This document shows, in pieces, positions 45,966 to 55,497 of a DNA stretch of 64,000 nucleotides. Source of the stretch: Ganoderma boninense (lineage: Eukaryota > Basidiomycota > Agaricomycetes > Polyporales > Polyporaceae); contig CM035304.1 of NCBI GenBank assembly GCA_002900995.3, positions 2,323,476-2,387,475 on the forward strand, read 5' to 3'. The position numbers and the translations under genes were made by a program. Under the pieces are notes generated by a model. The model was given only the letters and a program-made list of their open reading frames with translations, did no database searches and was not told the origin of the DNA. The first letter of the stretch is position 1; each line of letters begins with the position of its first letter.

Positions 45966-46203
45966 GATAATGTATTATTTACCGGAGATAGCCTGGCACT
46001 GCAATGCAATATAAACCAACTATGCTCGTAATGTAATACGAAGCCCCGGGATAATGCCCGGAGTTCCCTAATATAGTAGGCAGCCTCCGGAGGGCCTGTT
46101 ATCAGTGCCCGGGCTGGCGCTTTTTTGGTTATCAGCTTAGATAAGGCCCCGGGGGCTTATCTGCCATCACTCCGGGGCTTCCCCCATCAATACTCACCTC
46201 CCA
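45966..46203. other. Spacer between Gypsy fragment and foldback repeat
   Basis: AT-rich then GC-rich non-coding sequence with short palindromes around CCCCGGG. No gene. Confidence 0.5.
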
Positions 46204-48014
46204 TCAGCCACCCGGGCTCCTCCTGCCCTGCCACTGCCCAATATGGAAGGTGCTTGGTTGCCTGCACCTGGGCACCTTCCCCTTGCCATATCTCCCTCAA
46301 TTCTGGACCGTTTCCCATGATCTTAGGTGCGTTCTGAAGGCGTTTTTAAGGCGCTTCTAACGCGCCTATTGCGCTGGTGTAATATGGTATACTCACATAT
46401 GCATACAGGTACCCTTGGTCGCTCTAGGGGCCAGTAAATGGGCCATAGCTTGGGCAGTTTTGGACGGAATAGGACGATCTTGGGCGCGTTTTGCTCGCGT
46501 AAACAACGCGCACAGAACGAGCCCAAGATTGTCCGATTCCGTCCAGCCGTTCCTCCGGTACATATACCCCTTCCTCCTCAGGGACAGGGTATTTGTATCT
46601 CAGGAATAGCTGCACCGTTTGGGACGATCTTGGGTGCGTTCTGTAGGTACAGAATAGTAGTATTTGGGCGCGCCATCCGTTTGAGGGCATATAGCCTAAC
46701 AAATATACTACAGTGCGATCAGTTGTTAGCCCCACCACCCTTGTATGCCCCATAACTCAGCAACCGCCTGACGGATTTTTTTGCCCGTCATACCGCTGGA
46801 AAGCTGCTGCTCACAGCTTTCTAACGAGCCCAAGAACGTCCCGATACGATCACTGGAACCTTCGGAGTGCCTACCTCCTCCTCCTGCTCCCCTCCCCACC
46901 ACTGTTCAGCCCATATCTTGGGTATTCCTTGACAGAATCATGTCATCTTTTTTGCGTTGCATATTACTAGCTAGCAGCTATCTTTGTACAAGGTATGACA
47001 TTTATCAGCCATTTGGATCAAATGTCATTCCCTTATCAGTGTTCACAAGAATACTCCCCTCTCGAGTTTTATGTAGCCTCCCGATAGTGGAAGTATATAC
47101 ACAGCTGACTAGCCACAATTCACAGCTTTCCAACACAAAAAAAACCAAGCTGAATGGGCAAAAACCCGAGGAGATATTGATTTATGATTGTTAGTAGCCT
47201 TACTGCAGCTGTGCTAGCCTTCGGAAATGGATGCAACAGCTGTCAGGCAGTCTTACACTGGGCCAAGGCACCTTCATTGGAGTACATTGTACATACCCAA
47301 GATATGGGCTGAACAGTGGTGGGGAGGGGAGCAGGAGGAGGAGGTAGGCACTCCGAAGGTTCCAGTGATCGTATCGGGACGTTCTTGGGCTCGTTAGAAA
47401 GCTGTGAGCAGCAGCTTTCCAGCGGTATGACGGGCAAAAAAATCCGTCAGGCGGTTGCTGAGTTATGGGGCATACAAGGGTGGTGGGGCTAACAACTGAT
47501 CGCACTGTAGTATATTTGTTAGGCTATATGCCCTCAAACGGATGGCGCGCCCAAATACTACTATTCTGTACCTACAGAACGCACCCAAGATCGTCCCAAA
47601 CGGTGCAGCTATTCCTGAGATACAAATACCCTGTCCCTGAGGAGGAAGGGGTATATGTACCGGAGGAACGGCTGGACGGAATCGGACAATCTTGGGCTCG
47701 TTCTGTGCGCGTTGTTTACGCGAGCAAAACGCGCCCAAGATCGTCCTATTCCGTCCAAAACTGCCCAAGCTATGGCCCATTTACTGGCCCCTAGAGCGAC
47801 CAAGGGTACCTGTATGCATATGTGAGTATACCATATTACACCAGCGCAATAGGCGCGTTAGAAGCGCCTTAAAAACGCCTTCAGAACGCACCTAAGATCA
47901 TGGGAAACGGTCCAGAATTGAGGGAGATATGGCAAGGGGAAGGTGCCCAGGTGCAGGCAACCAAGCACCTTCCATATTGGGCAGTGGCAGGGCAGGAGGA
48001 GCCCGGGTGGCTGA
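46204..48014. repeat. 722-bp perfect inverted repeat with 367-bp spacer
   Basis: Bases 46204-46925 and 47293-48014 are reverse complements of each other. Every pair of mirrored positions adds to 94,218 with no gap, and every conceptual translation on one arm recurs unchanged on the other. The spacer 46926-47292 is single-copy here. No transposase, LTR or target duplication was recognised. A diverged relative of the arms lies at 1-360. It may be a foldback element or an inverted tandem of one older repeat. Confidence 0.95.
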
Positions 48015-48170
48015 CTTGGTAGTTAGAGCGGCGGTTGACACCGCCTAAGCCCGGTTCTTCAATCATCAGTGACGCTCAACGGGTTGGGACGGGGATTGTG
48101 GCACACGAGGATGATTGATCGTCAACAAATATGATTATCGAAGTTTAGGTCACCGTGTAGCGAGCAGCGT

Positions 48171-48186
48171 CTTATGGGTTCATAAG
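48171..48186 (-). other. Subterminal hairpin of the Helitron-like element
   Basis: CTTATGGGTTCATAAG has a perfect 6-bp stem and a 4-base loop, 19 bases inside the inferred terminus at 48152. It is conserved at 42304-42319 in the second copy. Confidence 0.65.
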
Positions 48187-48336
48187 GAGAAGGGGGCTCT
48201 GGACTGGAACGAAGCGGTTGGTAGGAAAGCGTCTATGGAGTGTCCGTGGAGAAGGTAAGGAGACGGGGAGCATACTAAAGGCAAGAACAGGGAGCTTGGC
48301 ACAGACGAGAGATCGAATCAATGACGAAGCGGACAT

Positions 48337-48822
48337 TGTTAGGAACAGACCAGCCGCTGAACCAGCTACGCCAAAAGGGCGCAATGTCAAGCTTAGGCTT
48401 GACACTTGGCTGGTACTATATATGTAGCTCGTAATGCCTGTTTGTGACATTACCCCCCTTCCAAGGCACGTGTCCTCACGTGGAACTAGATATACTAGCG
48501 GTCCCAAGGGTTAGCCGCCCACCAGGACGGTCCAGAGCCTTGACAGCCTTTGAGAAGTCCAGAAGGACCCAGTGCCCGGACTTAGCCGGTTCACCCATCG
48601 ATTATGTCATGCCTAAGCACCTGACCTCCTCCTGAGGTCACATGACAGTTCACCGAAATGAGTGGCGCCACCGGGATTTGAACCCTCGACTGCTGGAAGC
48701 TTGACATTATGTTAGGAACAGACCAGCCGCTGAACCAGCTACGCCAAAAGGGCGCAATGTCAAGCTTAGGCTTGACACTTGGCTGGTACTATATATGTAG
48801 CTCGTAATGCCTGTTTGTGACA
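48337..48822 (-). mobile_element. TRIM-like element with two 113-bp LTRs
   Basis: The LTRs 48337-48449 and 48710-48822 are identical and have TG...CA ends. A 5-bp target duplication GACAT flanks the element (48332-48336 and 48823-48827), and the copy at 42.4 kb is the uninterrupted site. On the minus strand a purine tract (GGAAGGGGGGTAA) lies just before one LTR, which sets the orientation. The internal part is only 260 bases and has no coding sequence. It contains a tRNA 3'-half-like stretch GGTTCAAATCCCGGTGGCGC near the opposite LTR. Each LTR carries the palindrome TGTCAAGCTTAGGCTTGACA. Confidence 0.92.
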
Positions 48823-49628
48823 GACATGTCCGTATGGATCGAGTAGAGGGTAAGTATCAACTATGACGACGTCGTCAACAGCAAGGTATGTGAAGGGAAT
48901 GGCTCTGCGTTCATCGATGGGACGAAGACGGTCAGGGGCGTCGAAGGTGCGATTGAAGGGCTGCGAGGGTTGAGCGGACGGTATCGAATGTGAAGGCGAA
49001 GGAGAAAACGTACCATTCTAAGGGAAAACACCTTCCAGCTAGCCTTGAAGTGGTCCGGAATTGTGGCTGTGGGATTGTTTAGTAGGAACGGTAAGAGGAG
49101 GAGGAAAGCTGGGCGTACCATGAGGATTCCAGCGGCGGATAAGGTCGGCCGTGGCGGTGTGATCGATGTCACGCATGAACGCGACACAAACAGAGTAGAT
49201 GGGACGGAGCGAGGAGGACGAATGGAAGTCGATGGAAAGGAGATGGCCGACGACGGAGACCTTGATGGGGACGCCATGCTTGAGTAGAGCGCGTTGAGTG
49301 GGATCCCAGCGACAGTGCAAAAGCGGAAGTTGGCTGATCGCGTGGCTGTCTGAGAGTCCAGTGCTGCAGCCGAGGTAACGTTCGAAGCGGCTGTGTGAGG
49401 TGCGTTAGCATTTGACACGGGTGAGCGATGTGGGAAGCATTGCACATACCGACGTTGGCGGTCAGGTACCCATGAGTGGGTGATGAGGGAATGCTCGTTG
49501 GGTTCGTTTGCTGAATAATCATAAGGAGCTACGTCGATGGTGGGCCGGGACATCATAGCCAGTGCGGATGGCGGCGGAGGAACGGGGGAAGGAATCGGAG
49601 CAGCAGATGTGGTCGCGGAGTCAGCCAT
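48766..49628 (-). CDS. OB-like cargo protein 1, C-terminus replaced by a TRIM insertion
   Basis: Exons 49628-49450, 49390-49119, 49066-49032 and 48960 onward. The N-terminus is Pro/Ser/Ala-rich (MADSATTSAAPIPSPVPPPP). Then come HCRWDPTQRALLKHGVPIKV and VSVVGHLLSIDFHSSSSLRP with YSVCVAFMRDIDHTATADLI, and the last exon AIPFTYLAVDDVVIVDTYPL. The alternating hydrophobic pattern VxVVGxLLSID, VDDVVIVDTYPLL and VRFIIDSISRL resembles an OB-fold beta barrel, but no family was confirmed. The TRIM enters after YGHV and supplies 18 foreign codons and a stop in its LTR (48766-48768). The second copy shows the original ending, so the undisturbed protein had about 226 residues. It is the cargo gene nearest the element's 3' end. 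Confidence 0.65.
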
Positions 49629-49832
49629 GGCGCCTAAAGGTCGGTCGAGTGTGTGCGTGGGAGGATACGGCGCGAAGTGGGAGGAAGTAATGGCGATATA
49701 AGTAGATGGACGAGGAATGGGGACCCAAGGGAAGGTGGAGGTCAGTATGAAGCATGGCCGTCATGATGACGGCGTGGAAGGGACGAGAAGGCTGAGGAAG
49801 GGATGGGAAACTGGAAGATGGAGGAGAGACGG

Positions 49833-50784
49833 CTAGTAAAGAGCGGTATCTTCGTCGTAGTTGGAGTAGACGAGAGGAGGGGGCACTGGTTGCAGTAGAC
49901 ATCCCCCCCGGCAGTGGCGAGAGTCGAGACGGATGGAGGTCGTCGATCGAATCGTTCCGAACTTGAGAGGATCGAAAGATGCATGCATTGCGCCTTTGTC
50001 GGTGATGTGGCGAACTTGGGCCGGGCACATGAAACGATGGCGGGCACAAGATTGCCGACCAATTTTGAGATCAGTCCAGCACCAGGCGTAGAGCTTGAAG
50101 TCGAAGTCAAGTTTGTCCAGCAGGCCGCCGGTCATCTCGGAGTGACTTTGAGGATCGGCGAGTAGACCCCGTTTTAGGAATGTAAGTTCGGGCCATAGCA
50201 TGCCGAAGAATTCGGCGCCGAGATATATTGCATATGCAGAGTTCGGGCCGTGGACGATGGGATGAAGGGGATCGGGAAAGTTACTCATGAAGAGAATGAC
50301 GCGCCCGAGGCTAGTTTGAAGAGTTAGCGCGCGCGGTCGAGGGTCTTGTAGACATATCGCTTCTTGGATTATGACGCCGTCCTGAAACATGATGATATGA
50401 AGCATGAACTTGTTGAAGCATCGGGGGGGGACGTAGAGTTGGAGCGGTAAGGTGGGGTCTAGTCTAAGGCGGAGAAACCATTGGATGACGACTTCGCCGG
50501 ACGCGAACACATGGAATTCTTTGCAAGCGGCGCTAACGGGGATTTGAGATGATGTGCGGAGGGGATGAAAGCAAAAATGAAACTTACCGGAAGGCAGTGA
50601 CGTTTGGAACGTAGGTTGCAAATATCTCGTTGGCCGTGGCCAGAAGCTCGTGATTGACGAGAGCGAGGTTCTCTCGAGAAGTTACTCGAAACGTCATAAG
50701 GGTAGGGAAGTCCATGGACTGCACAATGACGAGTTTGCAGATGGAAGGAAGAGAAGTCAATGAAGGAGCTGTGCCGAGTGACAT
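49833..50784 (-). CDS. F-box-like cargo protein 1
   Basis: Exons 50784-50588 and 50532-49833, joined by a 55-nt intron, encode 298 residues. Exon 1 has an F-box-like helix set: LTSLPSICKLVIVQSMDFPT, then LMTFRVTSRENLALVNHELL (the LPxxxxxxIxxxxDxxTLxxFRxTS pattern). Exon 2 continues AACKEFHVFASGEVVIQWFL and LQLYVPPRCFNKFMLHIIMF, and has several cysteines near the end (QSCARHRFMCPAQVRH, DSRHCRGGC). F-box proteins normally bring substrates to Skp1-Cullin ligases. The protein after the F-box is not recognised. It lies between OB-like proteins 1 and 2 on the same strand. Confidence 0.6.
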
Positions 50785-51168
50785 GGTGTTGGTAGGGCGA
50801 TGAAGAACGACGGACGAAGGTCTGACAACGAACGAGTCGTGAGATTGGAAGTCATGGTCCGACCGATAGTAATATACAGGGAGCGAGGTTCGGAGAGGGT
50901 CGCAATGTCAGCAGAGGGGTATGTGTTCACAGTATAACATCTCAGGAGCGAGTAGGGTACAGGGAGTAGGACATTCACGAGGTAGTCATACAGGAGCTCA
51001 ATAAAAGTGTTCGTAATGAATTGTTCATGTAGATAGAGCGTTCGGTCGCAGAACAGGGTCTCGATAACAGTCCGCGGAAGTAGATAAAAGTTCAAAGACG
51101 GAGCACACGGTCAATAGAATGAAATGTCAGATCACGGGAATGGAAAACGCTCGGAGCGGGAGGGGCGG

Positions 51169-52600
51169 CTAAATGTTCACCGAGATGTCGCGAGCACGGG
51201 GGGGCGGAACAGGGGCACGTTCTTTGGGGGGGCATCTGGCGATGAGACTGACGGCCTGGAGTTCGAACGCAGTGAGCCACGTGTGCCACCCCCCGGTCTT
51301 CTTGGCTGTCCTAGGCTTGTAGCGTGTCAAAAAAGCCTGTACAAGGATGATGTCGCCGACGTTAATAGAACGAGAGGGTACGACGGGCATGTTGTCGTGG
51401 GAGGAGAACGTGGTGGTGGCGTCGAAAAGCTTGTGAAAGGGCACGACCTAAGTAAGTGGGTAGGCGACATGAGATTGAATACATCAGGTGGTCGATGGGC
51501 GTACCTCGGGCCGTTCGATGTTGACGTCGTCAGACCATTCGAGCATCAGTCGCGAGGCCCAGAAAACGTCGTCGGTGTTGGCTATGAAATTACGAGGTTA
51601 GAACGAGAACATGCTCCGGTCGAGGTGAAATCGTACCAGACTTGCTGCTCGTCTTAGACAACCAATATTGAGCGGAAGCCTTGTCGACCGCCCTTACGAG
51701 GGTGAAACTTATCTTGACAGGAGACTGAGGGTTGCCTTGATAGTCTATGAACCATTTGGAGGCTAGGACTGCCGGCATCCAAATTTCGACAGGGTGGTTA
51801 TCTAGACACAAGTACCTCGAATTGTCGGGGAAATCGCCGTCGGATCCCCAACGTGCCTTCTTAGGGATGTGGGCGATGGCGTACCGATCACTCTCTGGAT
51901 GAGAAAAGTCGGAAAACTTGTGGAGCCGTCTACGTTTTTGTTAGTGCGGATGGGCAGAGAGGAAGAATGATGAAGTACTTACGAAACAACCGGGTTAGGC
52001 ACCCAGGATGATACGAGAATCGGGTTTGGTCGAGCAGGCGTGGTTGAAATATGAGGGTCGAGAGTGGTTTGGGTGCTGGTGGAAGTCACTGACGGCGCGG
52101 TCACGGTAGAAGGTTGCGAGGCGACAGCAGCGGACAATTGTGACAAAGTCGGCGGAGGAGGTGGTTTGTTCGAGGACGCGCCTGGCGCGAAGAGCGCTTG
52201 AGGACTGTCGGCGGACGACAAAGGGACTGTGGAAGCGGGTAGTCGAGCAGAGGACACGGGTTGATCGTGCGATGTGGCAACGGGAGTGAGCGCCTGAGTT
52301 GAAGACGTGTCTTCGGACGCATGGATCGTGGCCGGTCGTACAGGGACGGAGGGGGAGTCATCTTCGGAGGCATTATCCGTAGAAGTAGTCTTGGACGAGG
52401 AAGTGGGGGAAACGCGGATGTTGAGCGGAGGCGCGAACGTGTCGTTGAGAGGAGTTGTGGTCACGAGAGGTGTGGCGGACGGCGCGTCAGCACGCGAAGT
52501 GAGAGGAGTCGTGGTCGCGAGAGGTGTGGCGGACGCCGCGTCAGCACGCGAAGGAGAAGTGTCGTGCGACAGGGCCGGAGGAGTGGGGGGTGGGGGGGGT
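51169..52600 (-). CDS. OB-like cargo protein 2 with Pro/Ser/Thr-rich N-terminal part
   Basis: Supported exons are about 52600-51983, 51929-51637, 51581-51505 and 51447-51169. The first is Pro/Ser/Thr-rich and contains a duplicated block (SRADAASATPLATTTPL, then SRADAPSATPLVTTTPL). The folded part starts RLHKFSDFSHPESDRYAIAH, then IPKKARWGSDGDFPDNSRYL, PVEIWMPAVLASKWFIDYQG and NPQSPVKISFTLVRAVDKAS. The last exon reads SRSINVGDIILVQAFLTRYK and WLTAFELQAVSLIARCP, the same GD-hydrophobic pattern as in the other OB-like cargo proteins. The N-terminal exon or exons are unresolved: an ATG at 53108 opens MALVYFLKPPGLDWLVDACR on the same strand but could not be joined in frame. It may be a separate small gene. 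Confidence 0.6.
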
Positions 52601-52871
52601 GAGGGTTTCGTCCGTTACATCATTGTGGTCCTTGGGGGATTCGGCGCTGGGTCGCGTTAGACGTGTGGGCAATGTAGGGATACGTTGAGTAATACGTACT
52701 GAGGCCGTTTCGCGCGATGGGTATTGCAAGGAGAGGCAGAGTCCCGAGTGTGCTTTCGTGGTGAAACACGGGGAGGCATTCGACGGAAGGGCAAGATACG
52801 ACGGAAAGGCAGGGTACGGAGTGTGTGGGGTGGTGAACAGTAGGGGACTTGGCGTTCCTGGCCACAGGACA

Positions 52872-53108
52872 TTATAGGAATCCGACGACGCACGCGCAAT
52901 AGAGGTCGGGCGACAGAAGGCCGTGTGGTGGAGTGTAAAGATGTAAACGACAGAAGAATCTGGAAACGAAATGCATAGGGAAGATTGAGTACATCACCAG
53001 AATGAAGGAGGCGTTGGAAAATGAGACGGCGTCAGCTACGTGAACTTTCCGGCAGGCGTCTACCAACCAATCCAGTCCGGGTGGCTTAAGGAAGTAGACG
53101 AGCGCCAT
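52872..53108 (-). CDS. Short unknown ORF or first exon of OB-like protein 2
   Basis: MALVYFLKPPGLDWLVDACR is followed by KVHVADAVSFSNASFILVMY. The segment GLDWLVDACRKVHVAD is reminiscent of the end of a BRCT domain, which is too little to assign it. It starts about 100 bases from the divergent plus-strand gene at 53206. Confidence 0.3.
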   Translation of the reverse strand: MALVYFLKPPGLDWLVDACRKVHVADAVSFSNASFILVMYSIFPMHFVSRFFCRLHLYTPPHGLLSPDLYCACVVGFL

Positions 53109-53205
53109 CACTGTCTAGCGACGTCGAGAGTTGATCATGGCCTTCATCTGTGGTAAGAGTCGTATGCTAGCTGTTATCACGTCTTTTGCTAAATAGGATA
53201 CGTTT

Positions 53206-54868
53206 ATGACAGCTGATGCGAACACTTTGGCCCGCGAATTATGGCCGGAGAAAATAGGCCTTCTTCGTCAAGATGAACATCTGACGGTTGCGTCGCTGCC
53301 TGAAAGTCGCTTGATTCCTCGGGGGTCAGAGGATTTGGCCGAATGGATGTTCGTCGAAACCGACGAGAAAGGCCGTCGGGCGAGGATTTGCGTTCGACCT
53401 AACGTGGATGGCGCGGATGGTGGCATGGAGATCGTTATCCGCATCCAAGGCGTCATCCATGACATGAACTTAGCGTTGACCGGGGACTGGGACGAGTAAG
53501 TGGAAATTTCATGCGGGATGGCTGGGTGTTTACTAGATTATCAGGACCGAGGCAAATGCGAAGAAGGCTTCACAGCGTATCACGCTCGTTAGTGGAGGAT
53601 GTATGCCAGCTTTCCAGCCACAGTGGAAAGCGCTGGCTGGCATTCGAGACATGGCGTGTATGATGCTGGGTATCTGTCCTAGCGGGAAGATCTCTCGACC
53701 CGGAACGATAGCTCTTCGCCGTCGGGTCTTCACAATGGTAAGCAAAGTACAGTCTTCCGTTACGTCCTTCATCGCTGACAGATCCAGGTTACCGTCGAGA
53801 ACAAGGAAAGTGCGCTATCGATCGTACAAGCAGGTGAAGATCCGAATGGGATCGTGACAGCACTCGAAAATCATTGGCGGATTACAACGCATCTCAAATG
53901 CGGTACGCAGACGGCCGGGGGCGGAATCGAGCACCTGAATCCTCTCTCTCTTCGGCCGGGCGACCTTGTCGACGTAAGGCTGAACACGGTTACAGTTAAC
54001 AGCACGGTTAATGATTAACCGAGCCGCAATTTGAACCGCAGTTATGCGAGCCGCGGTTTACTGTTAACCACGGTGCAGTTAATCGCGGCTCCGGATCAAG
54101 GATATATATTAATCCTATTAACCACGGTTTATCCGCAGGTTTACAAAGCCTTCTGAGGTACATATTAATACTACATTTAATATAATTGCACCAGCTGGAA
54201 TCGAACCGGAGGCCTGGTTTATTCAAACAGCCGTGCTAACCACTGCACCATGGGCTCTTAACTACCTTATATACAACTATATCTATATACCAACGACCTT
54301 ATTGGGTGTTATCTTATCTTATCTATCTTATCTTATCTTATCTCAGTAACAATAGTACTTATTATATTAGTTACCCAAGGCTGTAATGGTCAGTTGGTGT
54401 AGTGGTTAGTACGCCTGGTCGAATGAATGCAAAGCCCTGAGGTCCTTGGTTCAATTCCCGGCTGGAACAACACTATATTAATAACTGTTAATAAGTCCTG
54501 CGGTTAATGTATTGAACTGCGGTTTATGTATTAACTGAACTGCGGTTAATAATTAACTGCGGTGTGGTTAAGCCGCGGCTCTGGATCAAGCCTGTCGGAG
54601 GGCTGTTAACTGCGGTCATGGCTCCGGATCAACCGCGGTTTGAGCCGTGTTCAGCCTTATGTCGACGTATCGGTTAAGACAGTCGTACTCATTGCGAAGA
54701 CACCAACGGGGAAAAAATGCGATGTTATTTTTGAGCCGAGCACGATCGTTCGCTTGCACACTGCGGCAAAGATAAAGGTGCGTGGAGCAGTTTACAGTGG
54801 TCGTGGATGCTTTTAATCAGGCGTCGGTAAAAGCGGTTGTTAAAACCTGTTCGAGAGCAACGAGGTGA
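53206..54868 (+). CDS. OB-like cargo protein 3, with a MITE in a coding exon
   Basis: Exons 53206-53495, 53545-53737, 53788-53973, 54655-54777 and 54821-54868 encode 279 residues if the MITE is spliced out as the third intron. The sequence runs MTADANTLARELWPEKIGLL, DEHLTVASLPESRLIPRGSE, ARICVRPNVDGADGGMEIVI, PQWKALAGIRDMACMMLGIC and ITTHLKCGTQTAGGGIEHLN. Its end, LSLRPGDLVD then VSVKTVVLIAKTPTGKKCDV and IFEPSTIVRLHTAAKIK, has the GD-hydrophobic pattern of the neighbouring cargo proteins. Without the insertion the codons on both sides would be continuous (VDVSVK). It is the only cargo gene on the plus strand. Function is unknown; a single-strand-binding role by analogy with RPA-like genes of other Helitrons is speculation. 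Confidence 0.6.
54188..54258 (-). other. tRNA-like module in the MITE (A and B box)
   Basis: On the minus strand, TGGTGCAGTGGTTAGCACG is an A box and GGTTCGATTCC a perfect B box, spaced as in a tRNA. The anticodon arm (GGCTGTTTGAATAAACC) does not fold into a standard loop, so this is a tRNA-derived promoter rather than a clear tRNA gene. Confidence 0.55.
54388..54470 (+). other. Second tRNA-like module in the MITE
   Basis: On the plus strand, TTGGTGTAGTGGTTAGTACG is an A box and GGTTCAATTCC a B box, with an enlarged middle. It faces away from the first module. Both could be read by Pol III. Confidence 0.55.
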
Positions 54869-55497
54869 CCGGCCTGTCCGTGTAATGGGTGAGAAGAAGA
54901 TGGAGGAAGGGTTCGAGTTCGGTCCGGACATTTCGACGGAGTGATCTATGGTCATCGGACACTGTGGACAGTCGATTACGCAGACGCGGACGTTGTATAT
55001 CTACAATCTTTGGACACCGTCTCAGTGGGCGCTCGAAATGTATTCCCAGCACAAAGCTCTACGAAATATTTGCGGGAACGGAAGGACGGATGGCTATCTC
55101 GACGCAAAGGTGCCAGCCAGCATGTCGAACGTGATGGTCGATCATTAGCAGGTCATTGCCTTTGGTTCAAGTCGATGAATCCGACCCACAGGTAAAGAGT
55201 CGCATGCGGGTGTGGTAGACAGATATGGTCTGTATTTCCATCTAAGTAATCAAACAGCGGAGAATACGAGAAAATTGTCATGGAGAAGTAATCGTCTCTG
55301 GTCGATAAGATCATCAAGGGACAGTAAACGCAGGAGAAATGGACTCTGATATGTAGCGTCCGTTTGGCGCAAAATGTACGTGATTGGGACAAGTGTCAAA
55401 TGTCACGAGAGACGAGAGACGAGGTCCATAGCAAAGGTGTCCGACATGTAGTGTTCGTTCAGCGTAGAATGTACCTGTTCGAGTCGAGTGTCAAGTA
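54869..55497. repeat. Spacer with a diverged direct repeat of about 65 bp
   Basis: 55,346-55,409 (GATATGTAGCGTCCGTTTGG onward) and 55,442-55,505 (GACATGTAGTGTTCGTTCAG onward) are diverged direct copies; both end near GTGTCAA(A/G)T(G/A)TCAC. No gene is evident. The second copy overlaps the end of the F-box reading frame. Confidence 0.5.

Larger units (their letters stand above)
53975..54659. mobile_element. hAT-like MITE, 15-bp TIRs, 8-bp target duplication
   Basis: The ends TAAGGCTGAACACGG and CCGTGTTCAGCCTTA are perfect inverted repeats. TGTCGACG flanks both sides (53967-53974 and 54660-54667). An 8-bp duplication fits the hAT superfamily. The interior is built from repeated AACCGCGGTT/GGTTAATAATTAACCG-type pieces and carries two tRNA-like modules facing opposite ways. 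There is no transposase, so it is non-autonomous. Confidence 0.93.

Noticed and set aside
46424..46755. 105-aa and 109-aa frames in the foldback arms
   Set aside because: They recur unchanged only because the arms are identical. Both strands are open at once and the products have no domain.
48005..48075. tRNA-like sequence (GGTAGTTAGAGCGGCGGTTG and onward) next to the right arm of the foldback
   Set aside because: An anticodon-like arm can be drawn, but the T arm has an insertion (GGTTCTTCAATC) and the acceptor stem does not pair, so at best it is a relic.
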